In this document: piece by piece, positions 16,767 to 25,626 of the stretch
Position numbering within the stretch: the first letter of the stretch is position 1
How the letters are laid out: each line of letters begins with the position of its first letter
DNA from: Hymenobacter polaris
Lineage (GTDB): Bacteria > Bacteroidota > Bacteroidia > Cytophagales > Hymenobacteraceae
Length of the DNA: 64,000 nt
Direction of reading: 5' to 3'
Assembly: GCF_012927305.1 (NCBI RefSeq)
Contig: NZ_JABBGH010000001.1
Location: forward strand, 496,001-560,000
Program-made: the position numbers and the translations under genes
The notes under the pieces: model-generated
The model's input: the letters and a program-made list of their open reading frames with translations, nothing else
The model's database searches: none
What the model was told of the DNA's origin: nothing

Positions 16767-16804
16767 AAAAGGGCCGCCCCTCCCAGCGGAGAAGCGGCCC
16801 TTTT
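16767..16804. terminator. Bidirectional hairpin terminator
   Basis: AAAAGGGCCGC / GCGGCCCTTTT with a 15-nt loop, downstream of the PorT-like gene (minus strand), whose stop is 25 bp away; T-runs on both strands. Confidence 0.75.
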
Positions 16805-16828
16805 GGTTGCCTTTTAGCTCAGGTACCC

Positions 16829-17488
16829 TTATTTGCCCCCCAGCAAGAAGCCGATGTAGGCCTGGAAAGCCGAGTTGCGGGCGTTGCGGAACTCGTTGTT
16901 GCTATAGCCGTCCTTGGCAAAATCGGTGAACGCGCCGTTGTAGCGCACGCCAATCAGGAAGCCTTGGTTGGCCTGGAAGCCCAGGCCGGCGGCGTAGCCC
17001 AGCTCGTTGCGGTTCACGTTGTCGAGGTTGCTGGTGCCCGAGCCAGCCGTGCCCTGCACATTGCCATTCAGCGTCTGCTGGCGGTTGGTCGTGATGTTCA
17101 TCAAGTAGCTATACTGCGGGCCGGCCTCGAAGAAAACGCCCTGGGTTTTGATTTTCAGCAGCACCGGCACGTCGAGGTAGTCGTAGCGTACGTTGCCGCT
17201 GTTGCGGTAGGTGTTGCCCAGCACCGTAAAGGACTGGTCGGCGTAGCGGAAGCCTTTCTGCGAGTACAGCACCTCGGGCTGAATCGAGAAGAAGTCCTTG
17301 TCAACCAAGCCAATATTGAGCATCACGCCGCCCTGAAAGCCAAAGCGGTTTTTGTACTGGTCCTGGTTGGTGAGGTTGCCGGACAGGTTCGAGAGGTTGG
17401 CGCCGGCCTTGAGGCCGAACTTGAGCGACTGGGCCTGGGCCGAGCCAGCCAGTAGGCCAGCCGCCGCGAGGAGCAATAATTTTTTCAT
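16829..17488 (-). CDS. PorT-family outer-membrane beta-barrel protein
   Basis: 219 aa. Start fixed at the ATG 17486-17488 by the signal peptide (MKKLLLLAAAGLLAGSAQAQ); the frame stays open for about 450 bp upstream, but that part reads as Arg/Pro-rich shadow sequence. The mature protein shows about eight amphipathic strands, opening with the family-typical FGLKAGANLSNLSG, then IQPEVLYSQKGF, and ends in a strand (AYIGFLLGGK). PF13568-type barrels are very common in Bacteroidota; most have no known function, though PorT belongs to the type IX secretion system. Confidence 0.85.
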   Translation of the reverse strand: MKKLLLLAAAGLLAGSAQAQSLKFGLKAGANLSNLSGNLTNQDQYKNRFGFQGGVMLNIGLVDKDFFSIQPEVLYSQKGFRYADQSFTVLGNTYRNSGNVRYDYLDVPVLLKIKTQGVFFEAGPQYSYLMNITTNRQQTLNGNVQGTAGSGTSNLDNVNRNELGYAAGLGFQANQGFLIGVRYNGAFTDFAKDGYSNNEFRNARNSAFQAYIGFLLGGK

Positions 17489-17658
17489 AAAAATACTTAG
17501 AGGTAAAAAATAAGGACGTTTCCCCGGCCCTAAGCAAGGTAGCCAGCAGAAACGGTTGAGCTTAACACAAGTCGTGCCAGCTTGCCGGGCCTGCCAGGTG
17601 GGCGGGTTGCCGCGCTCATACGCAGCCCATACCGCGCAGGTTATAGCCGCATTGGGGC

Positions 17659-19173
17659 CTAGGCATCCCCTAGGCCCTCGCCCCGCACCAGGGCCTCGAC
17701 GGCGGCCTCGAAGGTGGCGCGCTCGGCGGCGTGCTGCGCCTGGGTGGGCGGCGCGGCGCGCACCGTGCAGTCGGGCAGCAGGCAGCGCTCGCAGGTTTCG
17801 TTTACTACCACGCTGGCCAGGGCTGGGTCGGCCAAGAAGCTGACTTGCTGGCGCAGGTTGTCGTCGCAGCGCAGGCCCACGGTCACGCTCATGGCCGGCT
17901 CGTGGGCGGCCCCCACGCGGGCCAGCGACAAGCACAGGTACTCATCGGCAGTGCCCAAATACTGCGAGCGCTGGGCGCCGGGCAGCACCAGGGTAGTGCC
18001 GGCCGAAAACGCATTGGCGCGGCCCTCGGCCAGCAGGCGCAGGCCCACCCAGCGGCGGCAGTAGTGCTCGTGCAGGCCGCGCCCGTGCGAGCGGTGCCGC
18101 CCGCCCAGGTGCAGCTGCTTGGTGAGCTTGTACGGGGCGGCCACCGTAGCCTGGTCGAAGCGCAGAAAAAATACGTCGCTCAGATGGAAGTGCTTGGGCA
18201 GCAAGGTGGTGAGGCGCTGCATCAGTAGCTCGGGGCTCACGGCGTAGCGCGCCAGCAGGGCGGGCAGCGCCGCCGGCTGCCAGGTGGGCGCCGCCAGCAG
18301 CGCGCGCAGGTCAGGCACCAGCTGCTCCTCGGCCAGCAGCAGGGCACTGGCAAAGTAGGAGGCCTGAAAATTGTTCAGCGCCTCCTCAAACGAGCGCACT
18401 TCCAGCGGGTTAGGGCTGGCGTAGTGCCGCTCGGTGAGGCGCAGGTACTGGAAGCCCAGCTCGCGGCCCAGCACAAAGTTTTGCTGGCCCCGGCTGAGGG
18501 TGGGCAGCAGCAGCAGCGTGTTGGTGGCAGGCCGAAACACCGAGCGCAGCCGCCGCGCCACCGCCACGGGGTGCGCGGCCAGCGTGGTGCGGTCGATGGT
18601 ATAGCCGTACTCCTGGGTCAGGATGGCTTCGAGCGCGGCCGGGTCGGGGGGCGCGGCGGGGTCGAGCTGGTGGCGGGCTCCAAACGCCCGCGCCGCCTGC
18701 TCCAGGTCCTCGAAGTAGTTGTCGTGCATCTCCTGGTAGGCGCGCAGCGCGGCCACCAAAAACTGCTCTTGGCGCAGCTCGTAGTTGCGGGCAATCTCGA
18801 TGAGCGTGCTGATAAAGGCCATCACCTTGGTTGGCGCCGTGGCAATCATGTCAAACAGCCGGGCCGGCTCCAGGCCGTACAGTTCCAGCGGAAACTCTTG
18901 CAGCACCTGCGACTGCAGCAAGTCGGCAATGGGCTCGAGGCGGCGCGGCAGCGTGGTAGCCGTCAGCTGGTCGTAGCGCACCCCTAGGCCCTTGCTGAAA
19001 GCCAGTATCTTATCGGCCTTAGGATACTTCTTGCCCTTCTCAATCTCGTTGAGGTAGCTCACGCTCACCTCGCAGCGGCGGGCCAGCTCGGCCGGGCTCA
19101 GGCCCCGCTCCTGGCGCAGCTCGCGCAGCTTCAGGCCAAAAATCAGGCGCACAATCTGGCCGTGGGTAAGCAT
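17659..19173 (-). CDS. XRE-family regulator of carbon metabolism, RamB/ScfR-like
   Basis: 504 aa cytoplasmic DNA-binding protein. N-terminal helix-turn-helix (about 8-65) with the XRE pattern LRELRQERGLSPAELARR and VSYLNEIEKGKKYP. The middle resembles the ImmA/IrrE fold, but the place of the HExxH zinc motif reads GRELGF, so it should not be a protease. The C-terminal part has the Cys cluster CERCLLPDC (about 470), seen in short-chain acyl-CoA/acetate regulators such as RamB (DUF2083). Divergent from pckA, with a 46-bp palindrome between the two promoters, so pckA and its own gene are the likely targets. The TAG stop is in CCTAGG. Confidence 0.82.
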   Translation of the reverse strand: MLTHGQIVRLIFGLKLRELRQERGLSPAELARRCEVSVSYLNEIEKGKKYPKADKILAFSKGLGVRYDQLTATTLPRRLEPIADLLQSQVLQEFPLELYGLEPARLFDMIATAPTKVMAFISTLIEIARNYELRQEQFLVAALRAYQEMHDNYFEDLEQAARAFGARHQLDPAAPPDPAALEAILTQEYGYTIDRTTLAAHPVAVARRLRSVFRPATNTLLLLPTLSRGQQNFVLGRELGFQYLRLTERHYASPNPLEVRSFEEALNNFQASYFASALLLAEEQLVPDLRALLAAPTWQPAALPALLARYAVSPELLMQRLTTLLPKHFHLSDVFFLRFDQATVAAPYKLTKQLHLGGRHRSHGRGLHEHYCRRWVGLRLLAEGRANAFSAGTTLVLPGAQRSQYLGTADEYLCLSLARVGAAHEPAMSVTVGLRCDDNLRQQVSFLADPALASVVVNETCERCLLPDCTVRAAPPTQAQHAAERATFEAAVEALVRGEGLGDA

Positions 19174-19284
19174 GAGGGGTGACGTAAAACGGCCGGTTGC
19201 TCAGCCAGCGCATAAAAAGTTTGAGCAGCTAAAAAACAATAAAAAGGCCTTTGCTGCCACCGCAGACTACTTTTTGCGGCCGGG

Positions 19285-19292
19285 CAAAGATA
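19285..19292 (-). promoter_or_regulatory. -7 promoter element of the XRE regulator
   Basis: Minus-strand TATCTTTG, full TAnnTTTG match, 111 nt before the ATG. A TTG at 19316-19314 inside the palindrome is 21 nt upstream, the right place for the -33 box. Confidence 0.6.
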
Positions 19293-19302
19293 AGGCGTCA
19301 AG

Positions 19303-19348
19303 GCGAATCGAATCAATTAGCGAAAATTCGCTAATTGATTCGATTCGC
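19303..19348. promoter_or_regulatory. Palindromic operator between regulator and pckA
   Basis: Perfect dyad: arms 19303-19324 and 19327-19348 (22 nt each) around AA. The inner part reads TTAGCGAA-AA-TTCGCTAA and a GAATCGAATC unit lies in each outer arm. It covers the expected -33 region of both divergent promoters: 10 nt from the regulator's -7 box and 5 nt from that of pckA. Best read as the binding site of the adjacent XRE regulator, repressing or activating both genes. No T-run follows, so it is not a terminator. Confidence 0.7.
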
Positions 19349-19353
19349 TGTCG

Positions 19354-19361
19354 TAAGTTTG
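19354..19361 (+). promoter_or_regulatory. -7 promoter element of pckA
   Basis: TAAGTTTG, full TAnnTTTG match, immediately right of the palindrome. It predicts a leader of about 108 nt before the ATG at 19476; I see no clear fold in that leader. Confidence 0.6.
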
Positions 19362-19475
19362 CTAGCGTCCTCCGCTTATCCCACCCAGCTTGCGGGCCTT
19401 GGTCCTTTTTGCCAAAAGGCTCTCGCATTTTGATAGAAACACTTCGCCCACATCAGGTCACTTAGCCATCCCCTC

Positions 19476-21119
<1,644 letters not shown>

Positions 21120-21126
21120 GGCTTAA

Positions 21127-21196
21127 TGGGCCTGCAAAAGCGCCGAAAGAACTATAACTGCTATTCATAGTTCTGTCGGCGCTTTTGTAGACCCAT
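21127..21196. terminator. Long hairpin terminator between pckA and cinA
   Basis: Arms of about 29 nt with few mismatches, including GCAAAAGCGCCG / CGGCGCTTTTG and GAACTAT / ATAGTTC. It is placed between convergent genes and usable on both strands. Confidence 0.75.
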
Positions 21197-21228
21197 CAGG
21201 CCCTAGGGGCACTTAGGGTAATGCATTT

Positions 21229-22494
21229 TCACACCTTTAGCAGGCTAGCTTCCTGGTGGCCGGCCAGCTGCTGCCACAGCAAAATGAGCACGGCCTGGGT
21301 GGTATACTCGATGTTGGTTTGGCGGCCGCGGTCAATGCTGATTTGCCGGCTTACGGTGCCGCTAGGGGTGGCGCAGGCGATGAAGATGGTGCCCACCGGC
21401 TTGAGGGGCGTGCCGCCGCCGGGCCCGGCAATGCCGCTGGTAGCCAGGGCCACGTCGCAGCCCAGGCGGGCGCGGGCGCCCTCGGCCATCTCGCGCACGG
21501 TGGCTTCGCTCACGGCGCCGTGGGTGCCTAGGGTTTCGGCATTCACGCCCAGCAGGCTCTCCTTGAGGTCGTTGTCGTAGGCCACCACGCTGCCCCGGAA
21601 GTAGGCCGAGCTACCCGGCACGCTGGTAAGGCGCTGGGACACGGCGCCGCCGGTGCAGCTTTCGGCGGTGCCGAGCTGCCACCCTTTCGCTTGCAGCAGC
21701 TGGCCCACCACTACTTCGAGTGGCGAGTCTTCCTCGGCAAAAATGTAGCTGCCGATGCGGGCGCGCAGCTCGGGCAGCAGGGCCAGCATGCGGCCGCGCA
21801 AGTCGGGCTGGCCGTCGGGCTGGCCAGTGAGGCGCAGGCGCACGCTGCCCAGGCTGGGCAGGTAGGCCAGCTTCACGTGGGGCGGCAGGGCGGCTTCCCA
21901 GTCCTTTATTTTCTCGGCCAGAAACGACTCCCCTAGGCCCGCCGTCATCACCACCACGTGCTCGATGGGGGCCAGGTCGAACTTGCGTTGCAGGCGGGGC
22001 AGCACCTCGTCCTGCATCAGGCGCTTCATCTCAAAGGGCACGCCGGGCATACTGATGAACACCGTGCCCTGGTCTTCCAGCCACATGCCGGGCGCGGTGC
22101 CCACGGCGTTGTGCAGCACCTCCGTGCCTTCGGGCACCAGGGCCTGCTGGCGGTTCACGTCGAGCATGGGGCGGTTGAAGCGCCGAAAAATCTCCTCCAC
22201 GTGGCGCAGCGTGGGCTCGTGCAGCACCAGCTCGCGGCCGAAGTAGCGGGCCAGCACGTGCTTGGTCAAGTCGTCTTTGGTGGGGCCTAGGCCGCCGGTG
22301 GTCAGAATGACGCGGGCGCGCTGCCGGGCCTGGTCGAGGGCCGCCACAATCTCGTCGGCCTGGTCGCTCACGCTCGTTATCTGGCGCACGCGCAAGCCCA
22401 GGCGCCCGAGTTGCTGGCCCATAAAGGCCGAATTGGTATCGACCACCTGCCCGTAGAGCAGTTCGTCGCCGATGGTCATGATTTCAACGTCCAT
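21229..22494 (-). CDS. cinA: CinA family nicotinamide-nucleotide amidohydrolase
   Basis: 421 aa cytoplasmic enzyme of pyridine-nucleotide salvage; the C-terminal domain deamidates NMN. Start at ATG 22492-22494 (MDVEIMTIGDELLYGQVVDT); the frame stays open for ~690 bp upstream, but that region is antisense to the DUF4197 gene. N-terminal MoCF/COG1058 domain with TTGGLGPTKDDLT; C-terminal PncC domain with LGTAESCTGG, VVAYDNDLK and TSGIAGPGGGT. Both domains are complete. Divergent from the DUF4197 gene. The older link to competence does not imply that role here. Confidence 0.93.
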   Translation of the reverse strand: MDVEIMTIGDELLYGQVVDTNSAFMGQQLGRLGLRVRQITSVSDQADEIVAALDQARQRARVILTTGGLGPTKDDLTKHVLARYFGRELVLHEPTLRHVEEIFRRFNRPMLDVNRQQALVPEGTEVLHNAVGTAPGMWLEDQGTVFISMPGVPFEMKRLMQDEVLPRLQRKFDLAPIEHVVVMTAGLGESFLAEKIKDWEAALPPHVKLAYLPSLGSVRLRLTGQPDGQPDLRGRMLALLPELRARIGSYIFAEEDSPLEVVVGQLLQAKGWQLGTAESCTGGAVSQRLTSVPGSSAYFRGSVVAYDNDLKESLLGVNAETLGTHGAVSEATVREMAEGARARLGCDVALATSGIAGPGGGTPLKPVGTIFIACATPSGTVSRQISIDRGRQTNIEYTTQAVLILLWQQLAGHQEASLLKV

Positions 22495-22606
22495 AAGAAG
22501 CGGGGCGGGAAATTTGGCAAGGTTTTGTAGGCACCTTTGCGCGGTAGTATCAGACAGCCGCACCGGCCATCTGGTTTGCTGGCTTGCGTTATTTCCTCTC
22601 TCCCTA

Positions 22607-23416
22607 ATGAAAAATTTGCTACTCGCGGCCGCCCTGCTGGCTGCCGTTCCTGCCCTGGCCCAAACTAAAAAGCCGGCTACGACCAAAAAAACCACCAAAA
22701 CCACCACGACCAAGAAAACTACTGCCCCGGCTAAAAAGACAACTACCACGACCAAAACCACCGCCGCTGCCGCCCCGGCGGCCCCCGCGCCCGCTCCGGT
22801 TCCCCTTACCCAGGACCTGGCCGCTTCCGGCCTGCGCGAGGCCCTGACCACGGGTGTCACCAAGGCCGTGCAGTTTGCTTCGGAGCCCGACGGGTTCAGC
22901 CTCAACGATGATATCCGCATCGGTTTTCCGCCCGACGCCCAGCTGGTAGCTACTACCCTAGGGGCACTGCCGGGTGGCAAGTTTGCCGTCGACCAGGTAA
23001 CCAACCTGCTCAACCGCGCCGCCGAGGCTGCCGCGCCCCAGGCCAAAACCATTTTCCTGGATGCGGTGAAGAACCTTACCCTCACTGATGCCGTGGCCCT
23101 GGCCACCAGCAGCCAAAAAGACGCGGCCACCCAGCTGCTGCGCAAAAACTCGGAAGCGGCCCTCACGGCCGCCCTGCGCCCCAGCATCGTGCAAAGCCTC
23201 GACCAGGTAGGTGCCGAGGCCGCCTACAAAAAGCTTATCGACCGCTACAACAAGATTCCGCTGATAACGCCGGCCAAAACCGACCTGACCGATTACGTGA
23301 CGGCCCAAACCGTGGATGGCCTCTTTATCCTGCTGGCGCAGCAGGAAGCTAAGATTCGCCAGAACCCGGCCGCCCAGACTACCGCCATTCTGCAGCAGGT
23401 ATTCGGCCGGAAATAG
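22607..23416 (+). CDS. DUF4197 secreted protein
   Basis: 269 aa. The signal peptide (MKNLLLAAALLAAVPALAQ) sets the start at ATG 22607. A low-complexity Thr/Lys region (about 20-55), then an Ala/Pro stretch, lead to a helical domain from about residue 65 with the DUF4197 pattern SGLREALTTGVTKAV, DDIRIGFPPDAQ and YNKIPL. The family is widespread, periplasmic and of unknown role. A weak -7-like CACCTTTG at 22532-22539 precedes it. An inverted repeat begins directly after the stop. Confidence 0.82.
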   Translation: MKNLLLAAALLAAVPALAQTKKPATTKKTTKTTTTKKTTAPAKKTTTTTKTTAAAAPAAPAPAPVPLTQDLAASGLREALTTGVTKAVQFASEPDGFSLNDDIRIGFPPDAQLVATTLGALPGGKFAVDQVTNLLNRAAEAAAPQAKTIFLDAVKNLTLTDAVALATSSQKDAATQLLRKNSEAALTAALRPSIVQSLDQVGAEAAYKKLIDRYNKIPLITPAKTDLTDYVTAQTVDGLFILLAQQEAKIRQNPAAQTTAILQQVFGRK

Positions 23417-23494
23417 TAATTAGTGATTAATAACAAATGCCGTTCTGATAAGCGCAAGGCTTGCCAGAACGGCATTTGCTATTAATCACTAATC
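23417..23494. repeat. Palindromic repeat after the DUF4197 gene
   Basis: Inverted repeat of about 29-nt arms (ATTAGTGATTAATAACAAAT... and complement) with one mismatch, lying one base after the DUF4197 stop between convergent genes. It may serve as a transcription end. Sequence unlike the Family A repeat. Confidence 0.75.
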
Positions 23495-23507
23495 ATTAAT
23501 TACTACC

Positions 23508-23870
23508 CTAGTAGTCGCTGTCGTAGTCGTCGCTGCGGCCACTGCGGCGCGAGCTGCCACCGCCATAGGCTTCCTCGTCGTCATCGTCGTCGCCGCCTAG
23601 GTCGTCGTCATCGTCGAGGCGGCCTAGGCCGCTGCTTCCGTCGGGGTCTTCGGCCGCTTCGGCAGTCGTAAATTCTTCCTCCGTCATGGAAGCCAGGTCC
23701 AGGGCCTCGTCGTGCGAGGAGCCCGTGTCGCGCCACATCAGGTAGTCGGCGTACTTGGCCGACAGCTGGTCCTCGCCCGAGCCACGGGTTTTGGCGCCAC
23801 CCGAGCGGGCGTAAGAATCAAGGCTGTCGTCGTCGAGGTCGTCCTCGTCTAGGTTATCGTACTGTCTCAT
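23508..23870 (-). CDS. Asp/Glu-rich acidic hypothetical protein
   Basis: 120 aa from the ATG at 23868-23870 (MRQYDNLDEDDLDDD). Very acidic: several Asp runs including RLDDDDDLGGDDDDDEE, then a Gly/Ser/Arg and Asp/Tyr-rich tail. Only a short central part (SAKYADYLMWRDTGSSHDEA) looks able to fold. No signal peptide. Repetitive GAC/GTC codons make the DNA quasi-repetitive, but the frame is closed by normal start and stop and the protein is plausible. Possible roles such as cation binding or a charged linker are speculation. Confidence 0.6.
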   Translation of the reverse strand: MRQYDNLDEDDLDDDSLDSYARSGGAKTRGSGEDQLSAKYADYLMWRDTGSSHDEALDLASMTEEEFTTAEAAEDPDGSSGLGRLDDDDDLGGDDDDDEEAYGGGSSRRSGRSDDYDSDY

Positions 23871-23998
23871 GGCCAATAGGGCAGTAGAAGGGTGAAGTAA
23901 TAAGGAATATCCGGGAGCGGCGAAGATACGCGGCGCCCCGAAAATAGGTTAAGCCTGGCCGGAGTGAAAAGCAGCAACTAGGTGCGCTTGAGGGCTTT

Positions 23999-24637
23999 TT
24001 ACTGAAAGTCGGTAATGCGCACGGCCGCCTCGCAGAAGCTGTACTCGGCCGGCACATTGGACGATACGACCACCACGCGCCCCGCATCGGCCCGGCGGGC
24101 CTCGGCCACTTGCGCCTGGTACCAGGCCGCGCCAGTGGCGTCGAGGTTGGTGGTGGGCTCGTCGAGCAGCAGCAGCGGGGCGGCCGCGTATAAAGCCAGC
24201 CCCAGCTTGAGGCGCTGCTTCATGCCCGACGAAAACGTGCGCACCGCCTGGTGCCGCGCCCGGTGCAGGTACATAATATCCAGCAGGTCGGCCACCGACA
24301 CGCCCGCCCGCAGCGGCTTGAGTCGGGTATGGAAGGCCAGTAGCTCCAGCAGGGTGAACTCCTCGGGCAGCTCAAGATAGGGGGCGCAGTAGGCCAGCTG
24401 GCGCGGCATCTCGGCCACGGGTAGCGGCCGGCCGGCCAGCGCATAGCTCACCCGGCCCTCGGTAGGCAGTAGCTGGCCCGCCAAAATGCTGAGCAGCGTG
24501 CTCTTGCCGGCCCCGTTGGGCCCCAGCACCGCCGTGGCCGAGCCCGGCGTCAGGGTGCAGCTGAGGTGGCGAAATATCCACTGGCGGCCGTAGCGGCGGC
24601 CCAGGTCGTGGGCGGCAAGGTCAAGTGCGGGAGCCAT
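23999..24637 (-). CDS. ABC transporter ATP-binding protein
   Basis: 212 aa ATPase without a permease. Start at ATG 24635-24637 (MAPALDLAAHDLGRRYG). Walker A GPNGAGKST (about 38-46), signature FSSGMKQRL (the LSGGQ place), Walker B LLLLDEPTTNLD, and a late VVVSSNVPAEYSFC region where the usual switch His is replaced (SSN). Overall closest in style to CcmA/Nod-type exporter ATPases. It is the last gene of the lpxD-lpxC/fabZ-lpxA run (67 bp after lpxA), so a link to envelope assembly is possible; its permease must be elsewhere. Confidence 0.8.
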   Translation of the reverse strand: MAPALDLAAHDLGRRYGRQWIFRHLSCTLTPGSATAVLGPNGAGKSTLLSILAGQLLPTEGRVSYALAGRPLPVAEMPRQLAYCAPYLELPEEFTLLELLAFHTRLKPLRAGVSVADLLDIMYLHRARHQAVRTFSSGMKQRLKLGLALYAAAPLLLLDEPTTNLDATGAAWYQAQVAEARRADAGRVVVVSSNVPAEYSFCEAAVRITDFQ

Positions 24638-24704
24638 TAGCTGCTTGCCGCGACACGGGCGCCCGCAGCTACTAGCTGGCGGCACCGGCCCACGGCCAAA
24701 AAAA

Positions 24705-25511
24705 TTACTCGGCTTCCTCGCTTTTGCGGCGGCTAGGGCCCTTGATGATGCCCCGGTCGGCGGCGGCGGCCCGCACGAAGGTCACCACGTAGTCGCGCTC
24801 GGCCGAGGCCGGCACTTCGGCCTCAATGCGCCCTAGGGCTTCCTGCTGGGTGCTGCCGCTCAGGTACAGAATGCGGTAAAGCTCGTGCATGGCCAGGATT
24901 TGGGCTTCGCTAAAGCCGCGGCGGCTCATGCCCACCGTGTTTACCCCGGCGTAAGTGAGTGGCTCGCGGGCCGCTTTCACGAAGGGCGGCACGTCGGAGC
25001 GCACCAGCGAGCCCCCGGCAATAAAGGCGTGCGCCCCAATCTTGGTGAACTGGTGAATGGCCGTGGTGCCGCCAATGATGGCCCAGTCGCCCACCTGCAC
25101 GTGCCCCGCCATCTGGGTGGCGTTAGAGATAACGATGTGATTGCCAAGCAAGCAGTCGTGGGCGATGTGCACGTAGGCTTGCAGCAGCACGTGGCTGCCC
25201 ACCACGGTGCGCCCGCGCTCCACGGTGCCGCGGTTCACGGTCACGCACTCGCGCAGTACGGTGTAGTCGCCAATCTCGGCCGTCGTTACCTCACCGGCAA
25301 ACTTGAGGTCTTGCGGCACGGCCGCTACCACCGCGCCCGGAAAAATCTGGCAGTGCGCCCCAATGCGGGCCCCGTTCATAATCGTGACGTTGGGGCCAAT
25401 CCAGGTGTTTTCGCCAATCTCCACGTCGCCCGCGATGGTTGTAAACGGTTCGACGGTAACACCCGGCGCAAGCCGGGCAGCGGGGTGGATATGGGCGAGG
25501 GGGGAAATCAT
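24705..25511 (-). CDS. lpxA: UDP-N-acetylglucosamine O-acyltransferase
   Basis: First enzyme of lipid A synthesis; transfers a 3-hydroxyacyl chain from ACP to UDP-GlcNAc in the cytoplasm. 268 aa from the ATG at 25509-25511 (MISPLAHIHPAARLAPGV); the frame extends 20 codons upstream but that part is the AT-rich repeat. A left-handed beta-helix of hexapeptide repeats spans residues 3 to about 190, with the catalytic His in AHDCLLGN and MAGHVQVGDW following. A C-terminal helical domain completes it. Located between lpxC/fabZ and an ABC ATPase, as in other Bacteroidota. Confidence 0.95.
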   Translation of the reverse strand: MISPLAHIHPAARLAPGVTVEPFTTIAGDVEIGENTWIGPNVTIMNGARIGAHCQIFPGAVVAAVPQDLKFAGEVTTAEIGDYTVLRECVTVNRGTVERGRTVVGSHVLLQAYVHIAHDCLLGNHIVISNATQMAGHVQVGDWAIIGGTTAIHQFTKIGAHAFIAGGSLVRSDVPPFVKAAREPLTYAGVNTVGMSRRGFSEAQILAMHELYRILYLSGSTQQEALGRIEAEVPASAERDYVVTFVRAAAADRGIIKGPSRRKSEEAE

Positions 25512-25517
25512 TTTTGG

Positions 25518-25626
25518 AAATTGTGAATTACAAATTATGAGTTGTGAATTACATAAGTACAGGTCAGGCAAGTGGTTACGCCGGGCACTAACTCATCATT
25601 CATTACTTCATGATTCATAATTAAAA
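25518..25626. repeat. AT-rich imperfect palindrome between lpxC/fabZ and lpxA
   Basis: Left side AATTGTGAATTACAAATTAT and right side TCATGATTCATAATTAAAAC are roughly complementary. Related AT-rich arms (TTATGAGTT, TTATGAACTATGAATT) occur at 40833-40870 and 51593-51708, so this is a second, degenerate repeat family. It fills the whole gap inside the lpx operon. Confidence 0.5.

Noticed and set aside
16829..16900. T9SS C-terminal sorting domain on exported proteins of the window
   Set aside because: None of the secreted proteins ends in a recognisable type A or B sorting domain.
17489..17935. N-terminal extension of the PorT-like gene
   Set aside because: The frame stays open but reads Arg/Pro/Gly-rich; the signal peptide starts at 17488.
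19303..19348. Terminator reading of the regulator/pckA palindrome
   Set aside because: No T-run follows on either strand and the dyad lies upstream of both genes, so an operator is the better reading.
22495..23187. N-terminal extension of cinA
   Set aside because: It is the reverse complement of the DUF4197 gene; CinA starts at 22494.
23508..23870. Asp-rich stretch as a non-coding repeat
   Set aside because: The GAC/GTC repetition comes from Asp codons in a frame with proper start and stop; it is kept as a gene, with moderate confidence.
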